Shown piece by piece: positions 14,001-25,444 of a stretch of 64,000 bases of DNA. The notes beneath the pieces were generated by a model that had not been told where the DNA came from, did not search any database, and saw nothing but the letters and a program-made list of their open reading frames with translations. The stretch's first letter is position 1, and each line of letters begins with the position of its first letter. A program made the position numbers and the translations under genes. Origin of the DNA: Amborella trichopoda (lineage: Eukaryota > Streptophyta > Magnoliopsida > Amborellales > Amborellaceae). The DNA lies in assembly GCF_000471905.2 (NCBI RefSeq), contig NW_006496932.1, positions 416,708 to 480,707 on the forward strand, in the 5' to 3' direction.

Positions 14001-17000
14001 ATGCATTAGGGTACCTCTCACGATCATGTACCTCAGCTTCTTCTAGCTTCAGTAGGAGAAGCCTCAAATCACTTGCTCTACGCCCACTTTCTCCATATCC
14101 GACGGCAGGATGATTCAGAAGTCCTTCTTCTAGCATATTTATCTAAGCCAAAAAAAAAAAAAGACTGATAGCATGGAAACAAAGGTTCAAAACACCACCT
14201 GTACACCTATACTTTCCAAATTGCAAGTCCCTTCAGTACATTTATCTACGCTATAACAAAATTTACTAAAAAAATAGGTCAATTTATAGTATATGCTTTT
14301 CAATTTATTACCTGCCTCTTTTGCCAACGTAGATATGACTTCTTATCAGAAAATTCAGCCTCTGAAATACAGCATAATAATTCTAGTGGGATCAAGAGGG
14401 TATCCATCCTTTTCCCCACTTTACCGACAAGGGCGTGAAGCAAACCACGCCTTGTTCTCAAATCCATGGCCTCAGAGATCTGTGAACAACCACAATATTT
14501 GCCCAGGATGAACTTAGATATGATATAGGTGACTCTCCATAAAACTCCCAAGGAAGGAGGCGAATTTAGACAAAAGGTTATATCAGATACAGTTGGAAAA
14601 AAAAAATAGAAGATCAGATAATTTAAGGGCATGTTTGTTTGGTGGAAATTTTGGGTAGCCAGTAGTGGGAGAGCCAAGTTCCACCAATCCACACCCATGT
14701 TTGTTGCACCCCTGAGGAAGCCGTAAGATGGAGGCACAACATTCCATGGGGGTTTAAGAACAGCCTCGAAATAGGAAGACGCCCTTTTCGTGGAATAGGG
14801 GGTTTTGGTAGACCTCTCTTCCACAATAAAAAACGCACTAAATGAATCATGCAACATGGATTGACACTACAGCGCCGACAAATAGTTAACATGGATAATT
14901 ACTCTCAAAGATGAATAATGAAAATAGTATAAAAATCAAAATCCACTTTACAATTAACAAGATAGCAGCATTTACAGCTTCCAGTTCATTATCCTGAAAT
15001 TTTGGAATCAAACCCATATCTTTTCATAATCGACAAAGGTGCATGCATATGTTCGAACTTCTGTGCAACATCAACATCCAACAGACCCTACTTATCTAAT
15101 TTAACCAAAAATAAAAAAAAGATGAAATTAATCCAAGAGGTCAAGATGAATAGGAACGAAAGAACCATCCAAAGGATTACACCCTGAAGAGAACTTGCCT
15201 CCAGTTGTACACGCATAGTTTCCAATAAACCGATGACTCCTGGTGGCCCCTGAGATTGTGGTGCAACACTTTCGCTCTTGCTACGAGTAAGTTTTTTCAA
15301 GATCTTGGACTTCTTATCTCTCTTCTTTTCCTTAGATGGTACTATGAGGCCCCTACACAAAGTTCCCAGAAGATGAGATATAACAGCTTAAAGTCAATTT
15401 GCAAATAAGATTGAACCAATACAAATACAAATATTCCTGATAATATGCAACTAAAGAACTACAAACTAAATTTCTAGTGATGTCCATTTGTCCATCATCG
15501 TCAAGCAATTGCAGCCTTCCACTTCAACTAATTTCTTCATAACTGTTGAAAATAAGTCATATAAAATGACAAAGAGAAAAAATATTTAGTGCCATAGATA
15601 ATCCTAATCAAGAGTGCATGGAGATCTGGGCTAGGAATATCTCCTTATGAAGCCCTCATAATAGTTTCTATAAATATGTAGGATTCAGATAAATTTAATT
15701 TTTTAAAAGTTTTAAATTTTTCTTTCAAGTAAATAAGAAATATGACATTTTTTTTATCATTATGAAAAAATTTTTTCTTTAAAAAATTTTGCTAAGTTAA
15801 TAGGGATGTGAAAGGTAGTATATCCTCATAGATGCCTAATAAATAAGATTGCTATATATAAATAGGACAAAGACAAATTTTAATTATTTATTTTTTCTAA
15901 GTTTTTCCCAATAAGATAGTAAGAAATTTTTTTTTTTTAATAACCACTTTAAAAATAAGGCATATAAAAATAGGGATTGTATACTATAAGAGAATTCACT
16001 TTTAGTACTAAACAGTCACAATCACCTTAAGCGATGGATATGAAATACGACAACTTCGAGTGTCACATAGTTCAAGAAGTTTTATTTTAGACTTTGTGCC
16101 AACTTAGTGACACACCCCAAGCCACCCAATTTCAAATCTAATGGTTGCTAATGATTGTGACATCCTTATTCCCAGCGTAAATGGTCTTTTTGTATATATT
16201 TCCATAAAAATTATACTTGAGGATAGAGTTCTAATAAATACTCAAAATTATCTAGAATTCCCTAATTTTCTTTTCCAATGATGGAATGATCATATCATAC
16301 TTTCATTCCATAACTAAATTAAGAATTTAATTATTTTAAGGAAAATTTATGGCAAAATCCCATAATAGTTTCCATTTAAAAAAAAAAGTCTTTTTTAAGT
16401 GTCAAATTACCGTCAATTCAATTTGGACATCCAATGTCCAAAACACAGTCCTTTTTTGGCGAAAAACTCGTTCAGGATGTCTAAATTGGTTAAGACAAAT
16501 ACTCCTTCCATTTTAAAAAATAAAAAATAATATTTTTTAAGTGTCAAATTCCTTCAATTCAGTTTGGGCATCCAATGTTCAAAACGCAGTCCTTTTTTTG
16601 GTCAAAGACTGGTTCAGGCATTGGGTGTCTAAACTGGTTAAGACAAATACCACTTTACACAACTTTTTCCCATTTTCTTCTTCAAAAATACCATTAGCTC
16701 TTACATTTACCCCACTAGTCCAATAGTATAAGCATAAAACACCCATTTTCCCCTCTCTCTCGCCTTTTCCTGTGAATTCTCTCTCCCGCATAAACTGTGG
16801 GGATGGACATTTGGTGGGAGAGAGGGAGGGGGAGTTCATGAGAACGGATGAGATAATGGAAAGGGCTGTTTTATGCTTTTAGTGTTGAACTAGCGGGGTA
16901 TAAATAAAAAGAAAATGGGTATTTTGGAAAAGGAAAGGGAAAAATGTTATGCAAGGGGGTATTTGTTTTTTTTTATACTTTACGGGGTCGATGGGGTTTC

Positions 17001-20000
17001 CATGGACCTGAGAGTGTTTATGGGATGAAAAATTTAGGGAGGAGGTTTTACATCTTTTACCCTTAACAATAATCCTCAATATTTCATATTTTATGCTCAA
17101 GTCTCATTTTCTGATAGTATATATTGTATTTTGATTTTAATAGTTTTCCACAATGAATTAAGTTCAAATTTGGTGCCTATACTTCTCACCATCAGGCTTT
17201 GTAAAAATCGCCATAAAATAATTGAAAGAAATAAAATCCAGAATACCTCTAAATCTGGTAGCGATATTTTGGTCTATTTTATTGTTGAGTTTTTATATGT
17301 TTTTAACACAGATGAGTAAGTCCGGACAACCCGAATTTGAGCTTAATCCAATGTATAAAAAAGAGAATAACATTTAAATACATTAATGATCTAAAAAAGT
17401 GGGGCTTGAACGTAAAATATGAAATATATAAAAAAAATTGAAAATAAAATGAGATTTTTTTGTAAATTTCCCAAAAATATGGGTCTTTTTTTAAATATAA
17501 AAAATAATGGGATTTTTTGTAAATTTCCCTTATTTTAAGAATAACTTTTATTATTTTAAAATATCATCATCATCGTCAGAGCCTTGTCTCAACTAATTGG
17601 GGTCGGCTATTTAAAATATGAAATTTAAAAATATTTCTAATTTGATTGGTTGCACCTAGTATTTTAGAAAAGGGTGTGGTTTGTACAGAGCCGAGGCTCT
17701 AAACAACCAAAGTAGAGCACACGTTCAAATAATGTTGAGAAATACGGTTTCAATATTGGAAATCTTTGTGATATCCTTAAAATATATAACTTAAAGGGAA
17801 AAGTTTATAGAAAGCCGAGGCTCTAAATCAAATTAGAGCCTACCTCAAAAATTTCACTCCATAGGTTGTTTTGATGCCCAAATATCCTCAAATTGATCAT
17901 CTTGACATCAAGATGCATGGACATGAGAAAAAAATGGATTTCAAGTTTTGGAAATAGTGTATTTTGTAACGCATTTTTGGACCGTCAATTTTCAAGATTT
18001 TCAAGTTTTCATAGATATGTCGATCTACACTATTTTAAAAGCCTTAAACTTTATAAATAAAGATGAAAATATCTATATATGCTTTGCAGCAATCGAACCT
18101 CCAACTTCGTGAATAAGACTCACATGCTCTAGCCAACATACCCATTCAACTTTTATGATATAACGTACATATATTATATATTTATAATTGAACCGCCCCT
18201 AAGTACACAAGAATTTTACAAAAAAATAGCCATTTAGGATAAGAACCTCCAACCTTTGGATAAGAACCACGCACTCTAGCCAATAGAGCTATTTGACATG
18301 TACAGTACAACTTATGTAATTCATATACTTATAGTAATCAAACCGCCAATTCAGTCTAAGAACTAGCATTGTCAACGGTGATTCCTAACTCAGATCAATG
18401 GTTTTTTTATCACTGGTCGCACCTATGTAGCACACAAGCTGTGGAGAACTTCAAAACAAAACATGGAAACAAATACTGTACCCTGCAGCCCCTACGCAAG
18501 CCAAGAAGATTTCATAAGATGTCTCACGAAAATCATCATCCGTTATCCCTGCAATCAATACAGAAAATAGAAGTCAATAACCTAAAAACAGCAATATTGT
18601 TTCAGGTTCCTTAGTAGTAATTTAACATAACATATGCTTTCACGAGCATAAGCAAATCCCCTTCACCAAATGCCAATTCATAAGCACAGTTCCCTTGATA
18701 AAAATTCAACCGATTAACTTCACAAAACTCCTTTAACCACACATATAGTGGATGCAAGTATCCCTCTGTATCCCTCTTTTGAATGGAATAAACTAACCTA
18801 AATCCCTCCCTCACTCCCTCCCTCCCTCCATTAACCAAACATATAGTGGACGCAAGTATCCCTCTGCATCCCTCTTTTGAATGGAATAAACTAACCGAAA
18901 TCCGTCCTCCCTTCCTCCCTCCCTCCCTCCCTCCATAAAACTCCTTTAACCAAACATATAGTGGATGCAAGTATCCCTCTTTTGAAAACGAACCTAAATC
19001 CCTCCCTCGCTCCCTCCCTGCCTCCCTCCCTCCCTCCCTCATGCTTAGCTTTCTCCAATGAATATAGAAACATTCTTAGTTTGATATCAATGTGCAGAAT
19101 GCAAAATTCCTCACTAAAAGCACAGAATACATAAAAAAAATTTACTCCCTCCCTCATGCTTAGCTTTCACCAATGAAGATAGAAACATTCTTAGTTTGAC
19201 ATCAATGTGCGGAATGCAAAATTCCCCACTAAAAGCATAGAATACATAAAAAACATTTACCCTAGTTTCAGAACTAACAGGAACTGCGATAAGGTCTACC
19301 TCAACCCTCCCTCCCTCATGCTTAGTTTTCACCAATGAAGATAGAAACATTCTTAGTTTGATATCAATGTGCAGAATGCAAAATTCCTCACTAAAAGCAT
19401 AGAATACATAAAAAAATTTACCCTACTTTCAGAACTAACAGGAACTGCAATAAGGTCTACATCAACCTTACCTGTGGCAAAAGATGGCAAGCAGAACATT
19501 AGATCACTAGCATCATTTGGGCGCCGTCTTGTTAGATGGTGGTCATCAGATATCTGATCATCGTCATCTTCAAAGTCATCAATCTCTTCATCCACGGATA
19601 CTTCTCGAAACTGCTCAGAGTGAAGAGACTGTGATTTAGAAAGATTTGTAATGATTGGTGATGACAATGCAGTGGGAACGGGTGGTGGTGCCCATGTCGG
19701 TGGAGGCCCAGAGCTTTCAACATCTGTAACCAGAAAGAATTCGTCTCCCAAACCCCTGCTACTCTGATTCAACAATGCAAGAAGGTTTCTCAAAATTTTC
19801 GCACTGAGACCAAGACAGTACTCAAGCATGATTTACTAAACACATTAAAAAATTCAGAAAAGGGAAATGACCAAAAACTCTAGAAACCCTTAAAAAAGAT
19901 ACACATAGATCTTCAAATAAAAGACACATCACAGTTGCCATATTTCCATGCACCATAGCAAACTCATCCCGGTAATTGAATAGATAATTGACATCTTCCA

Positions 20001-23000
20001 CAAAAGGAACAAAGAAAACAAGCAGGAGGTATCTTTCATGTAAGTGGAAAGAAATAACAGAATGGGTTGGACAAATCTTGTCTTAGCATGGAAATATGTT
20101 AACAAATTTCAACATGGAGCCACCAGATGGCCGCGACAGAAGGTCAATACACAAACACGCAGACCACCTCACAAAATTTTAACTTGTATCTATTCTCAAT
20201 ATATTGAATCCATACATAAATAGTGACCAACTTTTTTTTTTCTTTAAGAGAGAAAGAGCGACTGTATTGTATCAAGGTATTAACATAAATACAAAGATTC
20301 CTGCCCCCCTAGACAAACTAGGGAAAGTATGTAAAATCTGAAGACAAATAATTAGGAAGAAGTTCCAACCTACGAAAGCCTGTCTATGGTGTCATTGTTA
20401 CAAAACTTGGGGCTAGCCCCTAATTAGCTAGTATGTCCACTGCAGTATTGGCCTCCCTCTGCACAAGTTTGTAGGTAACTTGGAAAGGCCGCGTAATTTC
20501 CCAGATTTGTTCAAGGATAGCTTGTATTCTCCCAGGGCAGGAGGCAGACTTTGGGGCCCAGGATGTAATTCTCTTGGACTACCTCCCAACTTTGAGGTTG
20601 TGCCCCAAATCCCGTCAAAAAGTTTGACTGCTTAGAAGGAATTGCGCTTCTGCCATTGTCAAATCTGGGACCCCAATGCAGCCCTTGAAAAGAAACAAGG
20701 GAAGGATTTTCAAAGATCCACCTGACCCTGCTGTACAAGGGTTGTTGAAGGAGCAACCATCAAATTGAGCTTGACTGTACCAAGCTCTGGGGGTTCGAAA
20801 GGCTAGAATGTTGTATCAACATTGGCTGGAATAGAAGGATGGCTTCCCAATTCTGGTTGAAATCTACGGAAGCCCTCCCACTGAAATCTTTCCTAGTACT
20901 GGTCCAAAGAATGACAGATGCCATGATTTGATTTAGAACCCCTTAAGCCCAAAACTTTCGGGCTTCAAAGATTTGTGTATTTCTTTCCACCCAGATGATC
21001 CAAAAAGTGGCGAAGAGAGGAGACTTCCAAAGGAAGAGTCCCAAACACAGGGAATAGGGACTAAATAAAGCCACAAAGAGTAGCTGGATAGTTTGGCGCA
21101 GGACCCAGACCGAGCCAAAGAGGCTAAGAATGGAGGTCCAAATATGGGCAGTGAAAAAGCAGTTGATGAAGAGGGGGTCCAGAGATTCCTCTTCCACCTT
21201 AGACAGGGCAACTCGGTTAGGCATATCATTTAATACTCGCTAGGAGAGGACCAACAGGTTGAAATCCTGGATTTTGTGGGGCCAAGGGAAAACAAGCCCT
21301 AGAGGGCAGAGAAATGGATTACTAGCCTGGTGAAGTTGGGTGATTCCATAGTCGAAAGAAGCTCAGAGAAAGAGTCCAAGGAAGCAGCGCTCCAACCCAT
21401 CCTGTCGCTACCCCTTCCTGGGATGTAATGATTCCCTAAGAGCTCCAACAAGGTTCTCAGATTCTGCAAGATTGTGTTGTGCCTCTAAGGGGCGGTGGAG
21501 GGAGGACCAGACCGGTCACCCAACAATGACTTTGTAGGACTGCGTCATAATGGCATCTTGGACACTTGGTAGGGAGGAAAGGCTAGGAAATGGTACTGAA
21601 GGGTATCCTGTCCAATCCAACATACTTTCAAAGCCTTACTTTGCACCCAAATTAGAACATACAATGGATGATTGGGGATAAATTCTGCATGTTCTAAGAC
21701 AATGCATTAGCGAGGCCTCTGGGAAGCCATCCAGAATTATCCGTCATGTATCTATATTTGACTGCATATGGCCAGATGTGGCCATCCTGGTTTATGAAAC
21801 ACCAGCACCACTTCCATGAAGTACTGTGTTGCACTCTCTTAATTTTCTAATGCCCAAGCCCCCATCACACTTTGATTGGCAGACGATGTCCCACTTGACA
21901 AGGTGGAACTTGTGTTTTCCCTCAGCACTGACCACAAAATACCTTCACCAACCTCAAGAGATGCTTGACCATCACTGCCAGCATTCTAAAAAGGGACATC
22001 TGGAATGTATGAACATTAGAAAGTGTGCTTTTGCAAGAGTAATTCTTTCAAGGGACAGGAAGCAGCTTTTCCAGGCTGTTAGTCTACCTTCGAGATGCTC
22101 CGCAATGGCATATGCCATTAGGCCTTTCGGGACCTACCAACATAGGGGGAGGCCCAGGTATTTTCCCGGCAGGGAGTCACTACCACACCCCAACCTTTTG
22201 GCCAATGTTGAGCCAACAGCAAGCTTGAGGCACACCTGTAATAATTTGGTTTTTGCATATTGATTTTGTAGAGACTTCCTACCTGGAAATGCCTTAACAA
22301 CCCAAGCTTATCCACTTGACAGGGGGTCGCTGTCACAAAAAAAAAAAAATTATCGTCTGTGTAGTCAGATCGGCTCCAGTAGGATCGGGTCCGGGTCACA
22401 GTAATATTTTTTCGGGTTTGCCACCCCTACCAAAGACCTCAGCCATGATAGCAAAGAGGAAGGTATAGGGGTCTCCTCGGCGGAGGCCTCTCGAGACAAG
22501 GAATAAGCCCTTAGGAGAACCATTGAGCAGGACAGAGAACTAGGTGGTGATAGATCCCCTGATTCAGGTCCTCCATTTGCTTCCAAAGCCCATACGTAGC
22601 ACCTCGTCAAGGATGTCATAAAGACCATACGCTTTTTCTCGTTTCCATTTCAGAACAAGATAAACTTGTAAAACAAGACGAACCTCAATAAATGTTGGTG
22701 CATATGTTGCTGGCACTGAAGGTGTGGATTCAAGTTTACAAACAAAGGACACAGTTCACAAGTTTCTGACTTTTTTCCAACAGAAGAATCGCATCAAGCA
22801 ACCATAAGAAACACAACATCACACCTATAGTGCATGTATACTTGGAAATGGACTCCACATCCATGTCTAATATATTCAAAAACCAAAAGATATTCTACTT
22901 TCTGGGGAGTATACTGCCCATTTACTCCCTCTGGTAAATCCCCACCTAAGATTAATTTTACAATTTTAGGATCCCAAATTTTGGGGATATGACCTCTTTA

Positions 23001-23908
23001 ACCCGTAGATTAACCTCAATAAAAAAAAATCCTAATTGCACCCTCTACACATAGAAACAATACAATTTTTAGAGGATGAGATCTAAGTGTTAGAAAATCC
23101 AAATTTAAAAAAATTTCTTTCAAGAATAATCATCTAGTAATTCTTAAGTGGTTCTCAAAATTTTAGACTGAAAAAATTCTCCCAAATAGGTCATCCGAGA
23201 GAGGAAGTAGAAGTAAAGCATGATATATGTAATGTCACAAGAAGAAAGCGGCATAACCATATCGTGCATCACAGCATCTCACACGTAGTATCTCCAACAC
23301 TCCCATTAAATATGAGAATGACATTACATGCCTCACTAATTTGTATTTAATGCAATTGCATGTGTATAGTCCAGGACATGTAAAGACGTTTCCAACATAG
23401 CCACTTGAAGAAATCAAGTAAAAGCAGAGCAAAAGCACGAAATAACTTCATCAACAGCATAAATCATCTACGTGAAACAAAATAGAAATTCCCTGCTCAC
23501 CATTGGAGGGAAGTCAAGACTGTCAAAGTACATTCTTATAGCTTCTGAGAGTTCCAATGGTAAACCTACACCAAAAGGTAATCCATGACACTTTCATTCA
23601 TAAAAGCTAGAAAAAATTTAAACAAGTTTGGACATGATTACAAACTCACCCTTCTTGGCACATTCAATAACATAATCAATGCTAACTTGGTCCAGGTCCA
23701 CATCGTCCAAAGAAACAGCACCAGGAGGCATCACGACTTTCTTAATCAGACTACTGGACATTATGTAATTCAGTAGGGTGCTTCTATCTCGTCGATAGCG
23801 TTGGACAAGCTCGAGATGGGTTTGTCTGATTAGATTGAACTTTTAGGACCCATCAATCAAATAAAAACAAAGAAAATGGGGCAGCATGGATGATACTTAC
23901 TCTTCCAT
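5058..23908 (-). CDS. PATROL1: PATROL1-like protein (unc-13 homolog, MUN domain/DUF810), 5' part, 15 exons
   Basis: Plant Munc13-like protein; Arabidopsis PATROL1 controls delivery of the proton pump AHA1 to the plasma membrane. Coding exons read on the minus strand: 23908-23901, 23825-23650, 23565-23501, 19763-19472, 18548-18482, 15352-15199, 14479-14312, 14142-14032, 13726-13517, 13386-13285, 12679-12449, 8930-8856, 7739-7659, 5577-5392, 5216-5058. All join in phase to about 695 codons. Family blocks seen: LVQRYRRDR near the N terminus, [19 protein letters not shown], an acidic stretch [36 protein letters not shown], and [13 protein letters not shown] in the last exon. The start ATG (23908-23906) gives MEE before a GTAAGT donor. 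The Arabidopsis protein is about 1,100 aa as I recall it, so the C-terminal third lies left of the window; I found none of it in 1-5057. Intron 6 has a GC donor (GAG|GCAAGT). Exon limits come from conserved protein plus splice sites. Confidence 0.93.
5840..6010. repeat. GCCTAGGCG-rich dispersed repeat
   Basis: A GC-rich patch in AT-rich intron DNA with many variants of CCTAGGCG and AGGCGCC, for example around 5855-5890 and 5935-5990. A related patch lies at 53045-53120, next to the left end of the MULE. Such sequences occur as dispersed repeats in plant genomes. I could not define its ends or family. Confidence 0.4.
6204..6650 (+). mobile_element. hAT-type MITE, copy 1
   Basis: Begins CAGTGTTCAA and ends with TTGAACACCAG, which is nearly the inverse. 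Subterminal blocks are rich in CCGAGTTACTCGG-like words and the middle is T-rich. The flanks CCCACGAG and GCCATGAG match at six of eight positions, as expected for an old 8-bp hAT target duplication. A second member lies at 11599-12050. It is non-coding and sits in a PATROL1 intron. Confidence 0.55.
9425..9545. repeat. Tandem duplication, about 67 bp unit
   Basis: Two adjacent copies share TTATTCCCCAACCTATCTCT and the following ATATGAATGGATC word. They differ at a few positions. The duplication lies in a PATROL1 intron. Confidence 0.7.
11599..12050 (+). mobile_element. hAT-type MITE, copy 2
   Basis: Same layout as the copy at 6204. It starts CAGTGTCATGAG, has a subterminal GGCCGAGTTGCCCCGAG block and a T-rich centre with TTTTCCTTTCTTT. 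It ends with a GAGTAACTCGCC-like block and AAACGTTG. The ends are less well kept than in the first copy. It lies in the PATROL1 intron between exons 11 and 12. Confidence 0.5.
14625..14720. mobile_element. Possible short MITE with GGGCATGTTTG ends
   Basis: TTAAGGGCATGTTTGTTTGG at 14624 and the related words CCCATGTTTGTTGCACCCCT at 14695-14715 form weak inverted ends of about 20 bp. The start resembles the GGGCNTGTTTG ends of common plant MITEs. The element lies in PATROL1 intron 6, close to exon 7. Confidence 0.3.
16385..16650. repeat. Tandem duplication, about 149 bp unit
   Basis: Two adjacent copies share TTAAGTGTCAAATT, TTTGGACATCCAATGTCC (GGGCATCCAATGTTC in the second) and GGTTAAGACAAATAC. 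Copies diverge at roughly one position in ten by eye. Located in PATROL1 intron 5. Confidence 0.65.
17562..17610 (-). mobile_element. RTE LINE 3' end fragment
   Basis: Read on the minus strand it is CCGACCCCAATTAGTTGAG, then AAGGCTCTGACGATGATGAT. This is the plant RTE 3' terminus with its GAT-repeat tail. No RTE body is attached. It matches the end of the longer RTE at 42240-42312. Confidence 0.65.
17672..18072. mobile_element. Mutator-type MITE family A, rearranged copy
   Basis: The first about 120 bp (17672-17794) match the 5' part of the family-A MITE (GGGTGTGGTTTGTACAGAGC). From 17795 the sequence switches to the reverse complement of the remaining two thirds (GGGAAAAGTTTATAG, AGCCGAGGCTCTAAA, reading inward). 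Together the pieces make one full-length element with an inverted 3' segment. Compare the intact copy at 50104-50502. Confidence 0.7.
18080..18360 (-). repeat. Two tandem tRNA-like sequences, probably SINE-derived
   Basis: On the minus strand, 18300-18238 reads TAGCTCTATTGGCTAGAG, TGCGTGGTTCTTATCCA, GGTTGGAGGTTCTTATCC. 18147-18083 reads GTTGGCTAGAGCATGTGAG, TCTTATTCACGAAG, TTGGAGGTTCGATTGC. Both have box-A-like and box-B-like blocks at tRNA spacing, with a central CTT resembling a Lys anticodon. Neither folds as a clean cloverleaf. The units repeat about every 165 bp with AT-rich spacers, so a tRNA-derived SINE head is likelier than working tRNA genes. Confidence 0.5.
18720..19471. repeat. 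Minisatellite with CCCTC tracts adjoining a PATROL1 splice donor
   Basis: Two nested tandem arrays. At 18724-19040 units contain ACATATAGTGGATGCAAG, TATCCCTCT and CTCCCTCCCTCC tracts. At 19040-19470 three units of up to about 170 bp contain CATGCTTAGCTTTC, TAGAAACATTCTTAGTTTGA and CAGAACTAACAGGAACTGC. The last unit runs straight into the GTAAGG donor of PATROL1 exon 4 (exon end 19472). Confidence 0.85.
20233..22640 (-). mobile_element. L1-type LINE, 5'-truncated, in PATROL1 intron 3
   Basis: Minus-strand frames give RT palm pieces near 22640-22440 ([54 protein letters not shown]). Near 21230-20940 is the C-terminal zinc-knuckle region ([55 protein letters not shown]). The 3' end shows as the T-run at 20232-20241 (a poly-A tail inverted). 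Frames are broken, with a poorly readable stretch around 21400-22400. Same orientation as PATROL1. Confidence 0.8.
22885..23212 (+). repeat. Dispersed repeat family D, copy 1
   Basis: About 330 bp containing TTTACTCCCTCTGGTAAA, ATCCCAAATTTTGGGGAT, a TAAGTGTTAGAAAA word and GACTGAAAAAATTCTCCCAA. The same words in the same order occur at 28095-28445. The central palindromic word CCAAATTTTGG is kept in both. It is probably a MITE, but its ends were not resolved. Confidence 0.5.
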
Positions 23909-24370
23909 GGTGACGAACTCAAATTACTCCTCAATTATTCACATAAATTTCGTGCCAAGTATTCAAGAGTAGTATAAATCCATTTGCTTAATGTTATGCT
24001 GATGTCTTGAAAACCTAACCAAGTAGAGAAGCAATGCAATGGATCAGGATAAAGGAATAATAAATCAAATATGAGCAATTTAGGAGGATAGTAGAGCCTT
24101 TATGCTGTAACAGAATGATGAAGGATTCTTTCTTAATCGATGCACATAAGAAAGAAAGACATATGCTGCATCAGAATATGCACTATATGCACACAAAAAT
24201 CAATAAGAAAATATAAAAAAGAAATAAAATGCTACCTGCTTGAGTTCAGATTCAAACTTAAGGAAATATCTGATAAATATGATGCCCAACAAAATGATAT
24301 TTAAATTTTAAAAAAGAACAAGATCATTAGAAATATGGAAAAGACCATTGAATTAGAAAGTCAACAAAAC

Positions 24371-24783
24371 AATTGACGTAATGAGTTACATTTCAGTGAT
24401 TTCACATACAATACAATGAGATCTGGCACATCCTTGAAAGCACAAACCAAAATTGACAAGACATTGCATTGAATGATTCAATTTGAATATTCAAAAAAAA
24501 AAAACTAGATTTTAAAGTTAAAAATATAATACTTCCAATTGGTTAAAGTGGACAAATAAATACTTCCAGTTTACGACAAAAGAATTGAGGTAATGAGTTA
24601 CATTTCACATACAATACAATGAGATCTGGCACATCCTTAAAAGCACAAAACAAAATTGACAAAACATTGCATTGAATGATTCAATTTGAATCTTCAGATA
24701 AAAAACTAGATATTAAAGTTAAAAGTATAATACTTCCAAATTGATTGAAGTATATATTAAATAAATACTTCCAGTTTAAGGAT
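24371..24783. repeat. Tandem duplication, about 212 bp unit, upstream of PATROL1
   Basis: Two adjacent copies start AATTGACGTAATGAGTTACA (24371) and AATTGAGGTAATGAGTTACA (24583). They share ACAATACAATGAGATCTGGC and AATACTTCCAGTTTA. The array begins about 460 bp upstream of the PATROL1 ATG, in promoter or 5'-UTR territory. Confidence 0.8.
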
Positions 24784-25444
24784 CATGAACGCCTTTTTGT
24801 GGAATGTGCAGTAATTAACAAGAAATGAGAAAAATCAGCACATATATAGCAGTAGAGCATAGTACACAAACTTATCACATGACTGCTAGATTATGTGAAA
24901 ATCAATACGCACTGAGAATGACTCGGCCATTTTATGTAATTGATGAACGTAGCTTCAAATATTTGATTAATGAAAAACGAAGTTAATAAGTAAAATTGCA
25001 ACTGTTTAAGTATCAAATATTAAATGGAGCAAAATATGCAGCTATTCATGAGCACTCCGTTACTAGGGCACATTGTTCACAGGAAATCAACAGCAAAAAA
25101 CGCATTTTTGTGCTGAATTTTCTAGGAATAACAGAGAAACACAATAAACAAGTAAAAATACAACTAATTCTGAGATTTCATTCCGCAAAGACTCAAGCAA
25201 TTCACATACCGAAAGTGGATCTGACGCGTCTTTAACTATCATGAACCATAATTGACCAATGCAATGCCATTTTCACCAAAACAAATAAAATGCAGATAAA
25301 CACAGCAAAAAAAATCCAAACTGCAGATAATACAAGTAAAACATGAAATTGCATGATAAATCATCAGAAATACCTTTTTAACGGATATTATTCGCTTGAG
25401 ATAATCATTATTCTTTTGATATTCTCTCCTAATAATCACATAGA

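Noticed and set aside
14300-14857. A 185-codon minus-strand frame
   Set aside because: Only 14312-14479 is real coding (PATROL1 exon 7). The rest is intron read through the splice acceptor, including a possible MITE.
18611-19157. Gly/Arg/Glu-rich frames (GGREGGREG) on the minus strand
   Set aside because: Translation of the CCCTC minisatellite inside a PATROL1 intron.
22080-22430. Possible LTR-type sequence near CCACACCCCAACC
   Set aside because: Only a short resemblance to some plant LTR starts. No paired terminal repeat, primer site or coding region was seen.
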